Source of the DNA: Magnolia sinica
Lineage: Eukaryota; Streptophyta; Magnoliopsida; Magnoliales; Magnoliaceae
Length of the DNA: 64,000 nucleotides
Assembly (NCBI RefSeq): GCF_029962835.1
Contig: NC_080579.1
Span: 80,555,959 to 80,619,958, forward strand
Direction: 5' to 3'
Made by a program: the position numbers and the translations under genes. Shown here one piece after another: positions 24,259-36,738 of the stretch. The first letter of the stretch is position 1. Every line of letters begins with the position of its first letter. A model generated the notes under the pieces. That model ran no database searches, was not told the origin of the DNA, and saw only the letters and a program-made list of their open reading frames with translations.

Positions 24259-24509
24259 GCCAACGCTACCGTGGATTTACGAGAACTCCTCAGAGTGCAC
24301 AACACATGGGCTGGGTGATTTATGTGACACGACTTGTTCATGGAGCAACTATTTGCGACATCCAATCCCGGGGTGATGTGACGCTGTTGCGACTTACATC
24401 GATTTGTGCACCACTACCCGATGGCTCAAGGACTTACTGCCCCAAGAGGGTCTTTACCCAGAGCGCATTACGTTCATGATAGAATATTTGAATCACTAGT
24501 TGTGATACA

Positions 24510-24850
24510 CCTTACACATCACTTGCATTTACAGAGATAAATTGAAACATAAAGAATATAATTGAATTTGAATCATGAAGAATATCAACTGAATTATGGA
24601 GGTTCTAAAATAGCAAGACACATGCCTATGTCGTAAAGATAGATGGCACGAGGCCAACATAATAAAGAGAAGATTAAGAATGGTCAACTTAACAAAAGTG
24701 GCAATGGCCAACATAATAACAAAAAGAGTGGCAAAGGCCAACTCGAATAATGAGACAAGTGGCAGGGCCAACTCAATAAATTTGATAAAGCAGGGCAAGG
24801 CTTGTATCCATAGCCTCACATAAATTCAGAGAAATCTATTATAATTGACA
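24510..24850. other. Non-coding stretch with GGCCAAC repeats
   Basis: Short, loosely repeated units (GGCCAACATAATAA, GGCCAACTCGAATAA) around 24,650-24,775. No gene seen. It is probably part of one of the neighbouring retroelements. Confidence 0.4.
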
Positions 24851-24853
24851 TGA

Positions 24854-27800
24854 TGTCATAATCCCAGTAGGGCCAATCATTGTAATGATAATAACTGAGT
24901 TAATTGATAGGATAATTCCCAAAAAAATATAAACATGAGAGGTAGGATGATTCACATAATTAAAGGTATATAAAGACAAGATAATCCACATCATTAAAGG
25001 TATGAAAAGGCAGGATAATTCACATCTTTAGAAGCATGGAAAGGTATGATAAATATAATAACTTAAATTAATGTAAGTTTAAAGGATAAAACCCTCACCT
25101 TAAGGTCGGATCACCCTCTTGTGTCGTTAAGATTTGGTGTACGCTTTAGGGTTGAATTCTCTGATCGAGTACTAGTGACCGTTGAACTGAAACTGGTCCG
25201 CCACGGTCGATCTGTAAATTCGATCGGTCCGAAAACTCAGCTTGACCTAGATCTAATGTCAAGGAACTTAAGTCCGACCGCATGCTGAAGGGAGGCCACC
25301 AGAAGTGCTCCGTTGGACTGAAATAGACGCCCTTTGGATATAACCTAAGTATAACTTGGCCCTGGGGCCATTTCCATCAGTCCTGGGCCTATATAAAGGC
25401 TTAAAACCCCCTCTCTCTCTCACTCCATACGAATTTGCTAACCTAGTTGAGAGAAGAGAAAAGAAAGAGAAGGAAAGAGAGAGAAAGTGTGAGGGAAGTT
25501 AGGGTTTTGCTACAGATATTGTTCCCTACCGCTCTAAGTATCGAAACACTGCTACCATGTCGCTATATTGGCGATTTTGGTTCAGTTCTTAGGCAAGAAA
25601 TCCTAACCCTAATCTGTTTTAGGTTTTCAAATGGTTTATTATATGAAATAGCTAACATATTTCATGCTATAGGTTGCCGTTGTGTCATAGCCAAAGGCTT
25701 AGTGTTTAAACTGAGTTCGTTACGAGTCTACCGATGAAAGGTACAGACTATAAATGTTTAGGTTATGGTTTTCAAGTCTTTCAATGTCAGTTAATGATTT
25801 ATGACTGACTTGAATGCTATCATATGCTTAGATACGATGTTCCCGCGCTTTACACATATATATGAACTATGTTGAGTGTAGTGTACTCCATGTGTTAATT
25901 GAAATGATTGAATGCATATAGAATTTGGACTCATGTTTGACATGATTATCCGTCGTGGATATAGGGTTGATGTATGTGCAACAGCCCCTTGGTGAAAGGA
26001 TTTGCCCTAATACATGTTATGGCCAACATACGTCATGTATGTTATAGTGTGTAGTCTAAGTGTTTGTTGAAATCAGTGAATGAATATGGGATTATGATTT
26101 GTGCTTGCCGTGTCTATGGAATACAAATACATGATTGTTGTGTATGTGATAACTCCTTGTTGGAAGATTCTGTTAACATATGTTATGTATGTTGATATGT
26201 GCAGTCTAATATTTGTAAAAAAGTCGATATGAGTAAGTATTTGGTGCATTGTACTTTATACAAGTGTCGAGATAAGATTCTCAACTACCTTAACTGTGTG
26301 TATAAATCTCTCCATGCAACCTGCACTATATTGTCTGTTTTACTTATGGAATGCATATGTGGGAATCCATGTTTATGCTGTATTTCATAAAATGCTAAAT
26401 GGTTGTAGGATCTGAATTATTTGTTCAATACTGCATTTACTACTTCATGTGATTACTTGTTGGAATCGAGTGTGGTTGGGACTATGAAATAGTCCAGGCA
26501 ATCGGTAACACGTCCTGGTTTAGCGGCCGAGGTTGTTTCACCATAGCAAACACGTTCAAGGAATCCGAGTCGTAATCTGCTAGTCGATAATGGTTAGGCC
26601 ACTCGGAATGCTTACGTGCTTCATGTCGATCAGCTCGATGTATGTTCGTACCAGTCAAGCTTGTGAAGTAACCCGATTGGCCCGATGTATGTTCACCATG
26701 TATGGATGCTACTGCTTAAATCTAAGGTACCAAACTCACCAGTGAAAAACCCGTTTAACTTTGGTACCTCGATCCGCTAAGACTCATGAGCCAGACATGG
26801 TAGTATGGGACACTGTGGTTGAGCTGTCGGCCTATGTTGGGGCAACGAGCCTCCCCGTAGTGACCAGTGAGCAATACCACCTCGTGAGCCGAATACGGTG
26901 GTATGAGATACTGTATTCAAGGTGCCGGCCTACACTGATCAGGTGACGAGCCCTTTGTAGTGACCTCGAGCATACTCTGAGACTGCGTTGAGGCAACGAG
27001 TCTTTCTGTAGCAACTAGAGTATAAACTAGGCCTATACTGATCAGGTGACGAGCCCTTTGTAGTGACCTAAAACCCAACATTGTATGAGATTTACTAGGA
27101 CTGACGACCCTAGAATGGATCATTGTTTGGGAATTGATATAAGGGAGGTACCTTAGCTTCCCAACCCTGCTGCATGAATAAACCTAAGTAAGAACTTGAT
27201 TAACACGATCATAACATTGCATTGCATAGTGTTTTGGCGAGGAAGTAGCATGTGTCTGGAATGGTGCATGCCACGACCGTGAGATGAAGTTCGCAGAGGG
27301 AGTGCAAGCGAGGGCATGCATCATATCATACCATCTTTACATTAACAAGAGTATTTAGGACTTAATTGTTGTACTACTTTATCATTTCTTTTTGATTGAA
27401 TTGATAACATGTTAACCTTTGCCTTATAACTCCACTGAGTTGATCACTCACTTTCACGTTTTGGGACGGTGTTTTAAATGCCAACCAGACTCTGGCTTAG
27501 TTGCAGATGATGATGCGACGTATGAGGCGAAGCCTAACTTCTACGACAACGAGGAGGAGTTCTCTTATATGCAGTTATCAGGCAGGTTTACTTAGATCGT
27601 CCTGATCGACGGGGGCTATAGGGCTTATCATTTGTAGTTGGACTATCTTTAATATTTTGTATTTTGAACTAATACATGTAATTATTTGACCTGGCAATGT
27701 ATTCATACTCTGGAGACCGACAATGGTCTATATGTTCCATATATGCTTATATACATCTCTCAGTCTATCGGTTGCATTATTTTACTGCCTCTGGAGTATG

Positions 27801-27943
27801 ATATACTGATTTGGTATAATCCCACTCATGTTTAATGCACTAATACAAACAACATTCAATCATCATCATATATGTTGCATAAGTGATGTTTTGGGACTCG
27901 GGAGTTGGGCTCCTGCTCGACCCCTGATTTTCAGGGCATTACA
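24854..27943 (+). mobile_element. Long LTR-like block, plus strand
   Basis: Ends TTTTCAGGGCATTACA at 27,943. A start at TGTCATAATCCC (24,854) would give near-inverted ends. A promoter-like motif CCTATATAAAGGC is at about 25,388-25,400, followed by a CT-rich leader, the usual U3/R order. The tail (about 27,440-27,660) resembles the tails of the other long LTRs here. No clear target duplication, so the limits are tentative. Confidence 0.5.
26765..27085. repeat. Minisatellite-like repeats in LTR
   Basis: Imperfect units built on GGCAACGAGCC...GTAGTGACC and TGATCAGGTGACGAGCCCTT (the latter at about 26,937 and 27,037, nearly identical). At least four related units. Confidence 0.7.
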
Positions 27944-28480
27944 ATGTGTGATTTATTTCTTTATCTTTTATGATTTAAGATTGTGGGATATATTTGTGGA
28001 TGTGAATGTTGTAATCTTTACATTTCAGCATTATGTGATGAATGTTGTAATAGATTAGTTTCTATTTCTTTCATATCATCTTCAGTTTGAGTTTTTGATA
28101 CTCCCCCATATTCTAGTAAAGTTGTCCTACCATAAACCATTGGTTTTTGGTGTTAGGTTGTCCTGCCACAAACCATTGGTTTTTGGTGCTAAGTTGTCCT
28201 TAGAACCAAGTTTGTTATCAACCTCTCAATACTCGATTTTTGAGGTTGTTATTTCCTTTGGTTATTTGCAATTCATTTGACTATCTTATTGTTTATATTC
28301 CACTTATTAATTTTTTTATTTGGCATAATCCTATTCACCCCCCCTCTAGGACATATAGCTCAGCCTTTTCAGAGTGGAAAGTAAAAAAAGTATTGTTGAG
28401 GGTCAAATATTGCATATCAGACCCAGTTATTGCCTAAATTTATGAACATGGTACCGTTGAATAGCCCATTTTAATCATGT
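27944..28480. other. Non-coding stretch with a copia-like scrap
   Basis: Contains a duplicated unit (AAACCATTGGTTTTTGGTG, at about 28,134 and 28,172) and near 28,330 a piece CCTATTCACCCCCCCTCTAGG that resembles the primer-site border of copia elements. No gene. Confidence 0.4.
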
Positions 28481-30730
28481 TTGTGTTGCAAGGTGGAATT
28501 GCGAGCTGAGACTGGATCGGGATGCTAAAAGTACGGATTTAACGTTCAGAATGCACCAAGGCAAGGGACGGACTCCATGGGACCAAGATCGACGGAATTA
28601 CACGCCAGGGATCCGCGAAAATTGAGAAACTGAAGCTCAAGCGGCCTGAAAGTCAGCTAGAATGCAAGATCACTGGGTTTCCATCATCTGTTTGGCTTGA
28701 AACTTTATACATGGCTCAAGGACCAAAAACTAACCGTACACGTCAAATTTCAGCCATTGGATCCTCGTGAAAGTGGCTGAACTAATAGATCAGTCCATAA
28801 AATCCTGATTTGGGGCCCGCCCACTGTTCAGATACGCTTTAACTTCGGCCCCCACGGCTCAAATAAAATGGGGAACAAGATGGATGGTGTGGATTTCTCA
28901 TAATCATCATACAGTGTACATAGTACACTTTTTGCACTAAGAGTGCATGGCAACACAGGGATGTCTCTCTTCAAAAATAGAACTCTGTTTCTATCATGAA
29001 ACAGAGACTGCAGATGATCTCAGTGGGCTATCATCATGGTCCAAATGCTCAATCCGAGCCGTCCATCATGCAGAGAGGCTCGATTTAGCCAAACCCATGT
29101 TGACTTTATGCACTCATGCACGCACACGTGTTGGTTTCAATGGTCACAAATGGACTGCCCTACAACTATTGCAGCTGATTTCTTCCGTGGGCCCACGCCA
29201 AATCTGATCCAAAATCCATCCCTCTTACCAAAATTTTGTCACGAATCTTATGAACGGAGTGGATTTACTTTATGACAGTGTTCATGGGCCCCACCAACTC
29301 TCAATCAAAAGACGGAAACTTCCGTTTCTTCTGGCATGAAACAGGGGCGCCGGTTGATCCTTATGGGCCACCATCTGAACTCAAAGGTCCAATCCGGACC
29401 ATCCATTAGAATCCCTCGGTCCATCTGAGCAAGACCTAGGTGACAAAAGTCCAAGAGATAGCGAGGATCGGATTTCAATACTTCAAACGCAAGATGGATG
29501 GCAGATAAAATATCCAGTATGCCGCATCAGCAGAAGACCAAAAATATATATTCTCGACCATAATTTCTAACCTCATCTAATGGACGGGGTGGATTTCTCC
29601 TTAGACTCAGATCATGGGTCCTGCAGCTAATGCAAATCAGCAATATTGTCTTGCTGCGTAAATGGAGTTTCCGCACCGATTGTTTTTGCGGAGATTCCTG
29701 ATCGAAGACGGGGAGAAAAGAGTCCCCCTTCAGCACGCCTGCAGGGGATAGGTTCGGCTGCCTATAAGGTAGAGAGAGATCGGTGGCTGAAGGAGGGAAG
29801 TTTTGGAGGGACTTGAGGAGGTTGGCTGCTGGAGCGTGAGAAGACAGCGCTGGAGCGTGTGGAGGGACGTGAGGAGGCTGAAAACAGGGAGCAATAGTTG
29901 GGTTTTTCTAGTTGGACGTCAGGGAGAGAGAAAGAGAAACAGAGAAGACAGGGAGAGCTGGGTTTGTTTTCAGATCTTCTATGTTATTTTCTTTCTTTCT
30001 TTCTTCTATGAATCTTAAGGTCCTTAGCCTAATCCTGGTTGGCTAAACCTCTTAGCTGGGGCTAAGAGGTGAAGCCTGTAGTGAGATGGGAGATTATATT
30101 TTGTTCTTGTAATTTCAAATTCATAAACTGAATGTGATTCTAGTTGATTATTTAAGGAATATTTTTCTTCGTCTTTAATGGTCTGTTGTGACTGAAATTA
30201 CAATGGATTTGCAATGGCTTTGAATATTTCTTTCCCCTTTTTATGTTTATGAAGTCAGGAAGCCCTGTTATTCATCATTGTTCCATGCGCATGGTAGGAT
30301 GACAGTACCCTTCCTGATCTTCATACATTGTTGATTGGTTGGTAATTAGTTTAATCCTGTTGTTTGCTTTGTCTCCTGGGCATGGTTAGATGATGGAATC
30401 CATTCTAACTCATATACCTTTCATCTTGTGAAGACTAGATCAAGTAGGTTCAGTTTGATTTCCATGATTCTTGATGCAGGCAAAAGATCTCCCTGATCCC
30501 TACAAGTGGATCCTCTGAATCCCTAGTTTATTTCCTCTGAATTCCTTAAGTTTTTACATTAATCTCTTACCATTATTCATCAATTTATATTTGATTTAGA
30601 TTGCATCTTAGGCTAGTTCTAGTTCTACTTAGTTTCAGGAAACGTACAAGTTTCAGTCCCTGTGGATTCGACCTCGGTCTTACCGAGTTTATTACTACAT
30701 CACAACCCTATACTTGGGGAGTGAACAAGT
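28481..30730 (+). mobile_element. Ty3/gypsy-type LTR, about 2.2 kb
   Basis: Near 30,650-30,720 it carries CCCTGTGGATTCGACC and CTTACCGAGTTTATTACTAC, familiar from the ends of plant gypsy LTRs. A TATA-type motif (CTGCCTATAAGG) is at about 29,759. Boundaries are unresolved. Open frames inside it are short and unconvincing. Confidence 0.5.
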
Positions 30731-30839
30731 ATTGCTTTGAGTGTTTGGACTACATATGAGGAGTTTCTATTTAAAATGTACAAGATTATTAAGACTACAT
30801 CGAATGATTATGATATTATGATTAAAGTATTGTGCAAAT

Positions 30840-33800
30840 GCTTAAACTAATCAATCTCTCCATCTGAAATCGATGACGACGAAGATGTGCAAGTGTTCTT
30901 GGCAACATAGTTGGAGCATCTAAATACATACATGCCTTTAATCATAGACACAATGAAACACATAAATGAGACAATACACGAAAACCATGTCGATCGTAGT
31001 GGTGTCGAACATGATGTCATCATTGAACATAATGCCCCTGCAATTACAGTTGAATATTTGTCTAAAGAATGTGGTATTAACAGGGCAGCTGAACTTAACC
31101 TGAAATGTGAATATATGGCATCACCTTTACGAGTACGTCTAAGCGACATTCCACCGCACGAGCCATCTTAAACATCAAACCTCATGACTAGTTAAGTTAT
31201 TATGCCTTTTGAGGATGTAAATTTGTGTAAGGAACATGGCGTTAGCTCAATGGCTGACCTTAACATCAAATATGAATATATAGCATCACCTTTATCTATA
31301 AGAGTACACATGCCTTCATCCTCCACCACCGGTGTAACAACTCAAAATTTTGTGGTTGCTTAAATATATTTTTTGTAAGGGATGAAATCGGTTGCAACCA
31401 CCCTCACCATTATCTTATCTATCTTATCCGAGGATCCGAGGGACTATCATTTCTTTATAGGAGCAGACTTTCCATCCGATCATAAAGAAATTAAAAAAAA
31501 AAATCAAGAGAGAAGAGAGAAAAGATAGGGGAGAGAGATAGATAAAGGGGAAGAAAGGCTTGCAAGGTTAGTATTTAATTTAATTTAATTTAATTTTTTA
31601 TATTTATGTTTTTATGCTTTGGACCTGCATGATGGACGGCGTGGATTTACCATAGGTACAATGCATGTGACATATATCAATAAGTGCATACATGCACAAT
31701 GCACCTTGGAGCACCTAATACATGTAAACAAGTAATAAAATCAAACACGTAAATATTTGTTTGATTTTACTTGAATTACGTGTTAGGCTTATTATTGCAT
31801 GTGAGGCCTAATCAATTCAATTCATTAGATTTTTTATGACCAAAATATGGCAAACCTCCAAAAATTAGGCCAAATCAATATTTGGGTGGGCCATAATATT
31901 CAAAATAGAATTCATGTTACATTCATTGATGGAAGGTCTATCAGGGAACTAATGAACGACTCAGATCTCAGATAGAAAGTTAGGAGGGACTGAGATAAGG
32001 AAGGTATTAGTTTTAATGGTGGAAGAATGGTCAGTATTGTTCATGATGGTTCGGTTCACTAGAATGATAAATATACCTCTTTTTTTACCAGTATCCTAAA
32101 ACTATGTTGGTAAAATGGTGAATGGGATAGATTTTATGCACACATATCATGTGTGGACCATTTGGAAAAAAATAAAATAATATAAAATAGGTGTAAAAAC
32201 ACTCCAGCATGCAAAAGTGAAGTTGATCTATTTACGGTATTGGAATTAATCCGGAATTAATAGTATGCTATTACAAGATCCAAGCCATCCATTTGGTGGG
32301 TCATCTTATAAGATATCTAACCTGCTCTTTTTGGCTAGGATAGATAGGATAAACCATATCCATTAGGTACATTACCTTATAAAACCTAAGCACCACTCTC
32401 ATGTATAACCTTAGTAATCGAAACAAATAAGGGACTTTATGAACTTGATATTTTTTTTAATATTATAGTGTACTGCATATGAATTATAGGTGTTCTCTGA
32501 TCTGCTTCGGGTAGATTTCTCCCTAAATTATCAGGTGAGTAATCCCAAAATGTTTCTTCTCCATATGATTAAAATAAACTGCCGTGTTGATATGATTAAT
32601 AATATTATGATTTCTGATGTACTAAACATTTGTGCCTAACATTATTAACACTCTTGTACGATTACCTAGGGAACAACCCATTGTACCCACTAGAAGCCCA
32701 CTATATGTGAAAGCCTGCCCAATGGGGGGATGCGGGCCTTGCCCATGCCTACCAATGGTAGAAGCCTACCGAGTTTAGATGCGGGTTGTTGATATCTAAT
32801 TCAAGCAAGTGGACGGTCTCTATTTATACCCACTTGATGCATCATTAATACCATTTATAACATTCACATTAATTATATTAGTCGCATTGTATTTCTGATT
32901 TTTATGCTTTACTTGTGTGTATTATTTTAATTATATCATGCATGAACGATGATGAGTTCACTCATTGGGCCTGGCCAACTGACGATTTATTGATGGAAAA
33001 ACCATACAGATAGAATTGAAGCAGATACAATGACTTAAGAGCAAGAACATGAAGTCAAACCAGTGGATGATCCACAGGAACAATGGCCGTATTTAACTGA
33101 AAACGAGCTTACTTCATTGGATCGGTAGAATAATTAAATGGGACACATGTTTCATATTATTATTTTATTTCTATTTTATAAGTTTTGAATAACTCGATAA
33201 TTCTAAGGACTTAATCAAAGTCTCAATTTGGTGAACAAAAATATTTTAGATTGTATTCTTATGAATGTGTGGTGGTGAATGTTTGTGAATGGATTGAGTT
33301 AATATGAATCTATTGATGGATGTTAATGAGAACATAAAATTCAGATTATATTATGCCTCTATTAAATAATGTGACTCATTGATTTAAGTACACTAAGTGT
33401 ACGAGTCATGGACCGTAACTCAAGTCTGAGGGTGCACACTCAATACCTGAATTTCGGGGCCTGACAAATGGTGACAGATATGTACGTCTAAGTGACATTC
33501 CACTGCCCGAGCTGCCTCGAATGTCAAACTTCATGACTAGTCAAGTTAATGTGCCTTTCGAGGATGGTGCATTCATTAATGCATATCTATCGGAATATTC
33601 AGATTCATTGGATGACTCGATTGAGATAGCCATTGGATAAACGTTTAAAGATAAAAGTTGGTGCCAGTATGTTTTGAACCAATTTGTAATTCACAGAAAC
33701 TTCCCATATATGGTCATGTACTCATCATCCAAGAGATTCACCGTGGTGTGTTTCAAAGATAATTTTGAATAAAGGGTTCATGCATCTAGGGTGAATGATG

Positions 33801-34830
33801 CAGAAATATTCAAGACAATGACTTACATGTCTAAACACACATGTGGTATGTCATGGATGAAGAGTGTCACCGACAAACAAATAGTAACTTAACCAGTGAG
33901 TTGGTTATTAGTCATATTGAACAGTGCATGGGATTGAGACCGAGTGACATTATATTAGTTATGCATGAGAAATATAATATTTTTATCAGTTATAAGAAGA
34001 CATGGCAGGCTAAGGAGATTGCAATCAAGCATGTAATGTGATCTTATGAAGACTCTTATAATGAACTCCCAGTCTATTTGTATGAGCTGAGGCCAACCTA
34101 GGAACAGTAACTGATGTGCTTGTTAACACACAAACGAGTAGGTTTGAGAGATGTTTTGTTTCTCTCGAACAGTGTATTAGAAGTTTTCAAAAGTTTTTCT
34201 GAAGGGTGTTAGCCATTGACGGGACCTGCCTAAAAGGTAAATACAAAGGTGTTCTATTTGGGTAATAACCTTGGATGGAGACAATTATATCGTAATAGTA
34301 GCATTTGGTATTGGGGAATCAGAAAACAGTAGCAGTTGGAATTGATTCCTGACCCACCTCAATTGTATGTTAAGGTATCTTCCGAGTCTTACCATTATAT
34401 CAGACCGACATAAAAGTTTAATGAAAGAAGTCCTCGAAGTTTTTTAATATGCAATCCATGGCTACTGTGCTTACCTATAAAAACTTGGTTAACACATTTA
34501 AAGACAAGTTGTTTGAAAAGTATTATTGGCGGGTTGTAAAGACATGCAAAAAGACTGCATTTAAAAAGTTAATACACGACATTGAAATGACTAATCCCCT
34601 AATACATGCATGGTTGAAAGAAATATGATACGAAAGATGTGCATCTTTGCATTTTCAGTAAAAGGATTCAATTTGGTGACTTTTAAAATATTAGAGTGTG
34701 TTAATGCTTTGTTCAAAGAAGCAAGAAAATACGCTGTGACCATATTGTGTGAGATTATAATGACACAATTAAGCTCAGTAAAATTTTGTGTACATATTGT
34801 GAGTTTGTGTCAAAAGATTGCCTTATATTT
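30840..34830 (+). pseudogene. Decayed MuDR-type (MULE) transposase gene
   Basis: A plain DNA-transposon relic. 30,850-31,330 encodes the N-terminal variable part (DDDEDVQVFL, ECGINRAAELNLKCEY). After an insertion, 33,480-34,380 carries the MULE core: FKDKSWCQYVLNQF, VCFKDN, HTCGMSWMK, an ISHIEQCMGLRPSDII piece, KTWQAKEIAIKHVM, EDSYNELP, and GVLFG-NLGW / IVAFGIG near the catalytic region. It is interrupted by many stops and frame changes, so it is inactive. The segment RLSDIPxPE...MTSQVxxPFED occurs twice (about 31,135-31,215 and 33,484-33,565), pointing to an internal duplication or two copies. Terminal repeats were not found. Confidence 0.75.
31333..33476 (+). mobile_element. LTR-like insertion in the MULE
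   Basis: Starts TGTAACAACTCAAAATTTTG and ends CGGGGCCTGACA, similar to the ends of the other LTRs in the window. It is 2.1 kb, non-coding, with a TATA-type motif (CTCTATTTATACCC, about 32,817). Flanks ACCGG/AATGG are at best a decayed target duplication. Probably a solo LTR of a Ty3/gypsy family. Confidence 0.5.
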
Positions 34831-34843
34831 AAGTGTTCTTTTA

Positions 34844-34845
<2 letters not shown>

Positions 34846-34880
<35 letters not shown>
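34846..34880. repeat. (TA)n microsatellite
   Basis: Pure TA run about 35 bp upstream of the CACTA insertion site. Confidence 0.95.
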
Positions 34881-34883
<3 letters not shown>

Positions 34884-35080
34884 TATAATATTCTTTATTA
34901 TATTTACCGCTCCTCACACTACAACAAAAACGTGCTTACTCGGCACTCTGGGTGCATCATTCAGCGGTGCTATGTAAAACGGTGCCCATGCATTTCACTG
35001 GATATATAATAATAATTAAAAAAAACCCTACTCCCTCATTTCGTTCCCAACTCCTGACTCTCTCCTCGTACCGGCCCCGA

Positions 35081-35082
<2 letters not shown>

Positions 35083-35117
<35 letters not shown>
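35083..35117. repeat. (TC)n microsatellite
   Basis: Nearly pure TC run in the putative 5' leader ahead of the MAP70 fragment. Confidence 0.9.
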
Positions 35118-35244
35118 GTTTTCTAGGGTTTTGATCTTTCATGAACATATGGAAACCAGATCGGATCTTTGATGGTGGATTTAGTGCAGACGCCATGACT
35201 CCATCTCCTCGCCATCCCATCCTCCTCATGCGACGCATTCCGGC

Positions 35245-35389
35245 CGTCGATTCTGCTGCCGTCTGATTCCTTCAAGGGCCGCAGGAAGGGTTCCTCAATC
35301 GCACATGCACGTTGATGATCTTATCAACCTCCTCCATGGCTCCGACCCCGTCAGGGTTGAGCTCAACCGCCTCGAGAATGAGGTCCGAG
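35245..35389 (+). pseudogene. Captured MAP70 exon-1 fragment
   Basis: Encodes HVDDLINLLHGSDPVRVELN followed by RLENEVR, the hallmark start of the conserved part of plant MICROTUBULE-ASSOCIATED PROTEIN 70. A donor-like CGAG|GTCAGG follows at 35,389, where the family has an exon border. The preceding SFKGRRKGSS piece is in another frame, so the fragment carries at least one frame change. It sits nearest the left CACTA terminus behind a CT-rich leader, the right place to supply the 5' end of a chimeric transcript. Family recognition is from memory of the motif. Confidence 0.8.
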
Positions 35390-36276
35390 GTCAGGATTTC
35401 CTCATCTTCTGTTACATCTTGGCTGTGGATTCATCGGTTTTTTGCTTGATTTTGCTGGGTTTTAGGGGTTTAGGGCTTGATTGGGGCAGGTTTAGGGTCT
35501 TTGAGGTGTTTTGGATGTGTCAGTGCACGGCCGCCCAACTTCCATTGGAAAGCCGCTACCATCATAAGAGGCCGCCCGTCCCTCATCATCAACAACCAAA
35601 CACATCTCCACCTACAATCGTCCACCATCAGTTCTGATTGGTAGGGATTTTTTTATTATTATTAGGGTTTTGATTATGGATTTTTGTTTTGAGTTTTCTG
35701 ATGGATCGGCATTTAGGTCAGGCTTTCGATTAGGGTTTTTTTGTTTTGGGACTTATTATTAGGGCTTTTTCAGTGTTTTTATTATTAGAGCCCTCACAGC
35801 TGATACCATCGCAGACAAGGTGAAGGAGATGATGAGCCACTATTTTGTTTGGGTTTTTCTAGTAGTTCTTTTTTTTTTTTTTTTTTGGTTTCAATTTATA
35901 ATGACTATAGAACTTAGCAGTTAACCATCTATATGGTATGAAGCCATTGCAAACTCCTCGACTTTTGTTTATCATGCATGATTCATTGCTCATTTGGATC
36001 TATGTTCAATCATTGATTCAAGCTCTGTTATTATTGAGGCTTTTTTTTTTCCAAACTTGTCCATATTTTGTATTCCCATGTGATTGCTTAAATTGCAAGT
36101 CATTTTGTTTTCTACATTTCTTGCTTATATTTGGAGCAGTACTTTTCCAGTGCTATTTAAGGAGAGATTATATGTCATGTTTCTGTTTAGTGCATTTCTT
36201 GGTGCTTGTTTGATTTCTTGAATGTGTGCAATAATATTTGTGTCAGTTGACCTCTTTGTTGTTGCTATGTAATAAG

Positions 36277-36738
36277 GCTCTATTACATTTCCTTGATCCA
36301 GAGAAATTCAAGAATAAAGATGATTTTGTTGAAAAATACAAGAATCTAAGCTCCTTTAATGACATTGAGGTTTTATCACTTACCTTGCACTCTCAGTTCC
36401 ATGTGGTATATTCTGTTTCCATATGTAGTTGAAGTTTACTGGGTTTTTCTTTAGCTTGCTAATCTTCACAAGGAATTGAGGCCTCACATTCTTCGAAGAG
36501 TTATCAAGGATGTGGAGAAGTCTTTGCCTCCAAAAATTGAGCACATCCTCCGGGTTGAAATGTCTCCCCTTCAGAAACAGTAAGCACACTGCCCTTAACT
36601 TGTAAGGGACTACTTAAAGTACTTAGTATGTTTGCTAACTTGGAGTGTGTCTGTTTATGGTTGCATCCTTCCATGTATTACAAGTGGATTTTAGAATGTA
36701 ACTTTCACAACCTGAACAAAGGAGTCCGCAGAAATCAA
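36277..36738 (+). pseudogene. Captured CHD1/CHR5-type chromatin remodeller exons
   Basis: Three exons of the SNF2 helicase region with introns retained: 36,277-36,369 (ALLHFLDPEKFKNKDDFVEK then YKNLSSFNDIE), 36,455-36,578 ([20 protein letters not shown], then [20 protein letters not shown]) and 36,675-36,738 (YYKWILECNFHNLNKGVR). Acceptors TAAG|GC and TTTAG|CTT and donors GAG|GTTTT and CA|GTAAGC look usable. The acceptor before the third exon reads CCAT instead of an AG. The parent protein is over 1,500 residues, so only a small piece is present. It matches the CHD1-like plant remodeller CHR5. Confidence 0.85.

Larger units (their letters stand above)
19180..24509 (-). mobile_element. LTR-like element, minus, interrupted by the palindrome
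   Basis: Plus-strand start TGTAACAACCCGAA and end TGTGATACA give near-inverted ends. Flanks are TCTTAC (19,174-19,179) and CCTTAC (24,510-24,515), a near target duplication. Excluding the palindrome it is about 0.9 kb. Orientation is inferred from the tail, which on the minus strand resembles the ends of the other LTRs here. A solo LTR is the simplest reading. Confidence 0.4.

Noticed and set aside
19180-27943. One 4.3 kb plus-strand LTR split by the palindrome
   Set aside because: Flanks do not match (CTTAC versus ATGTG), and the left segment reads better as the tail of a minus-strand LTR. Two separate elements fit better.
31333-33476. ACCGG/AATGG as a target duplication
   Set aside because: Only three of five bases agree, so it was not used as firm evidence of the element's ends.
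35520-35830. Possible further captured exons (for example ALTADTIADKVKEMMSHYF)
   Set aside because: Short and not matched to a family I recognise, so not annotated.
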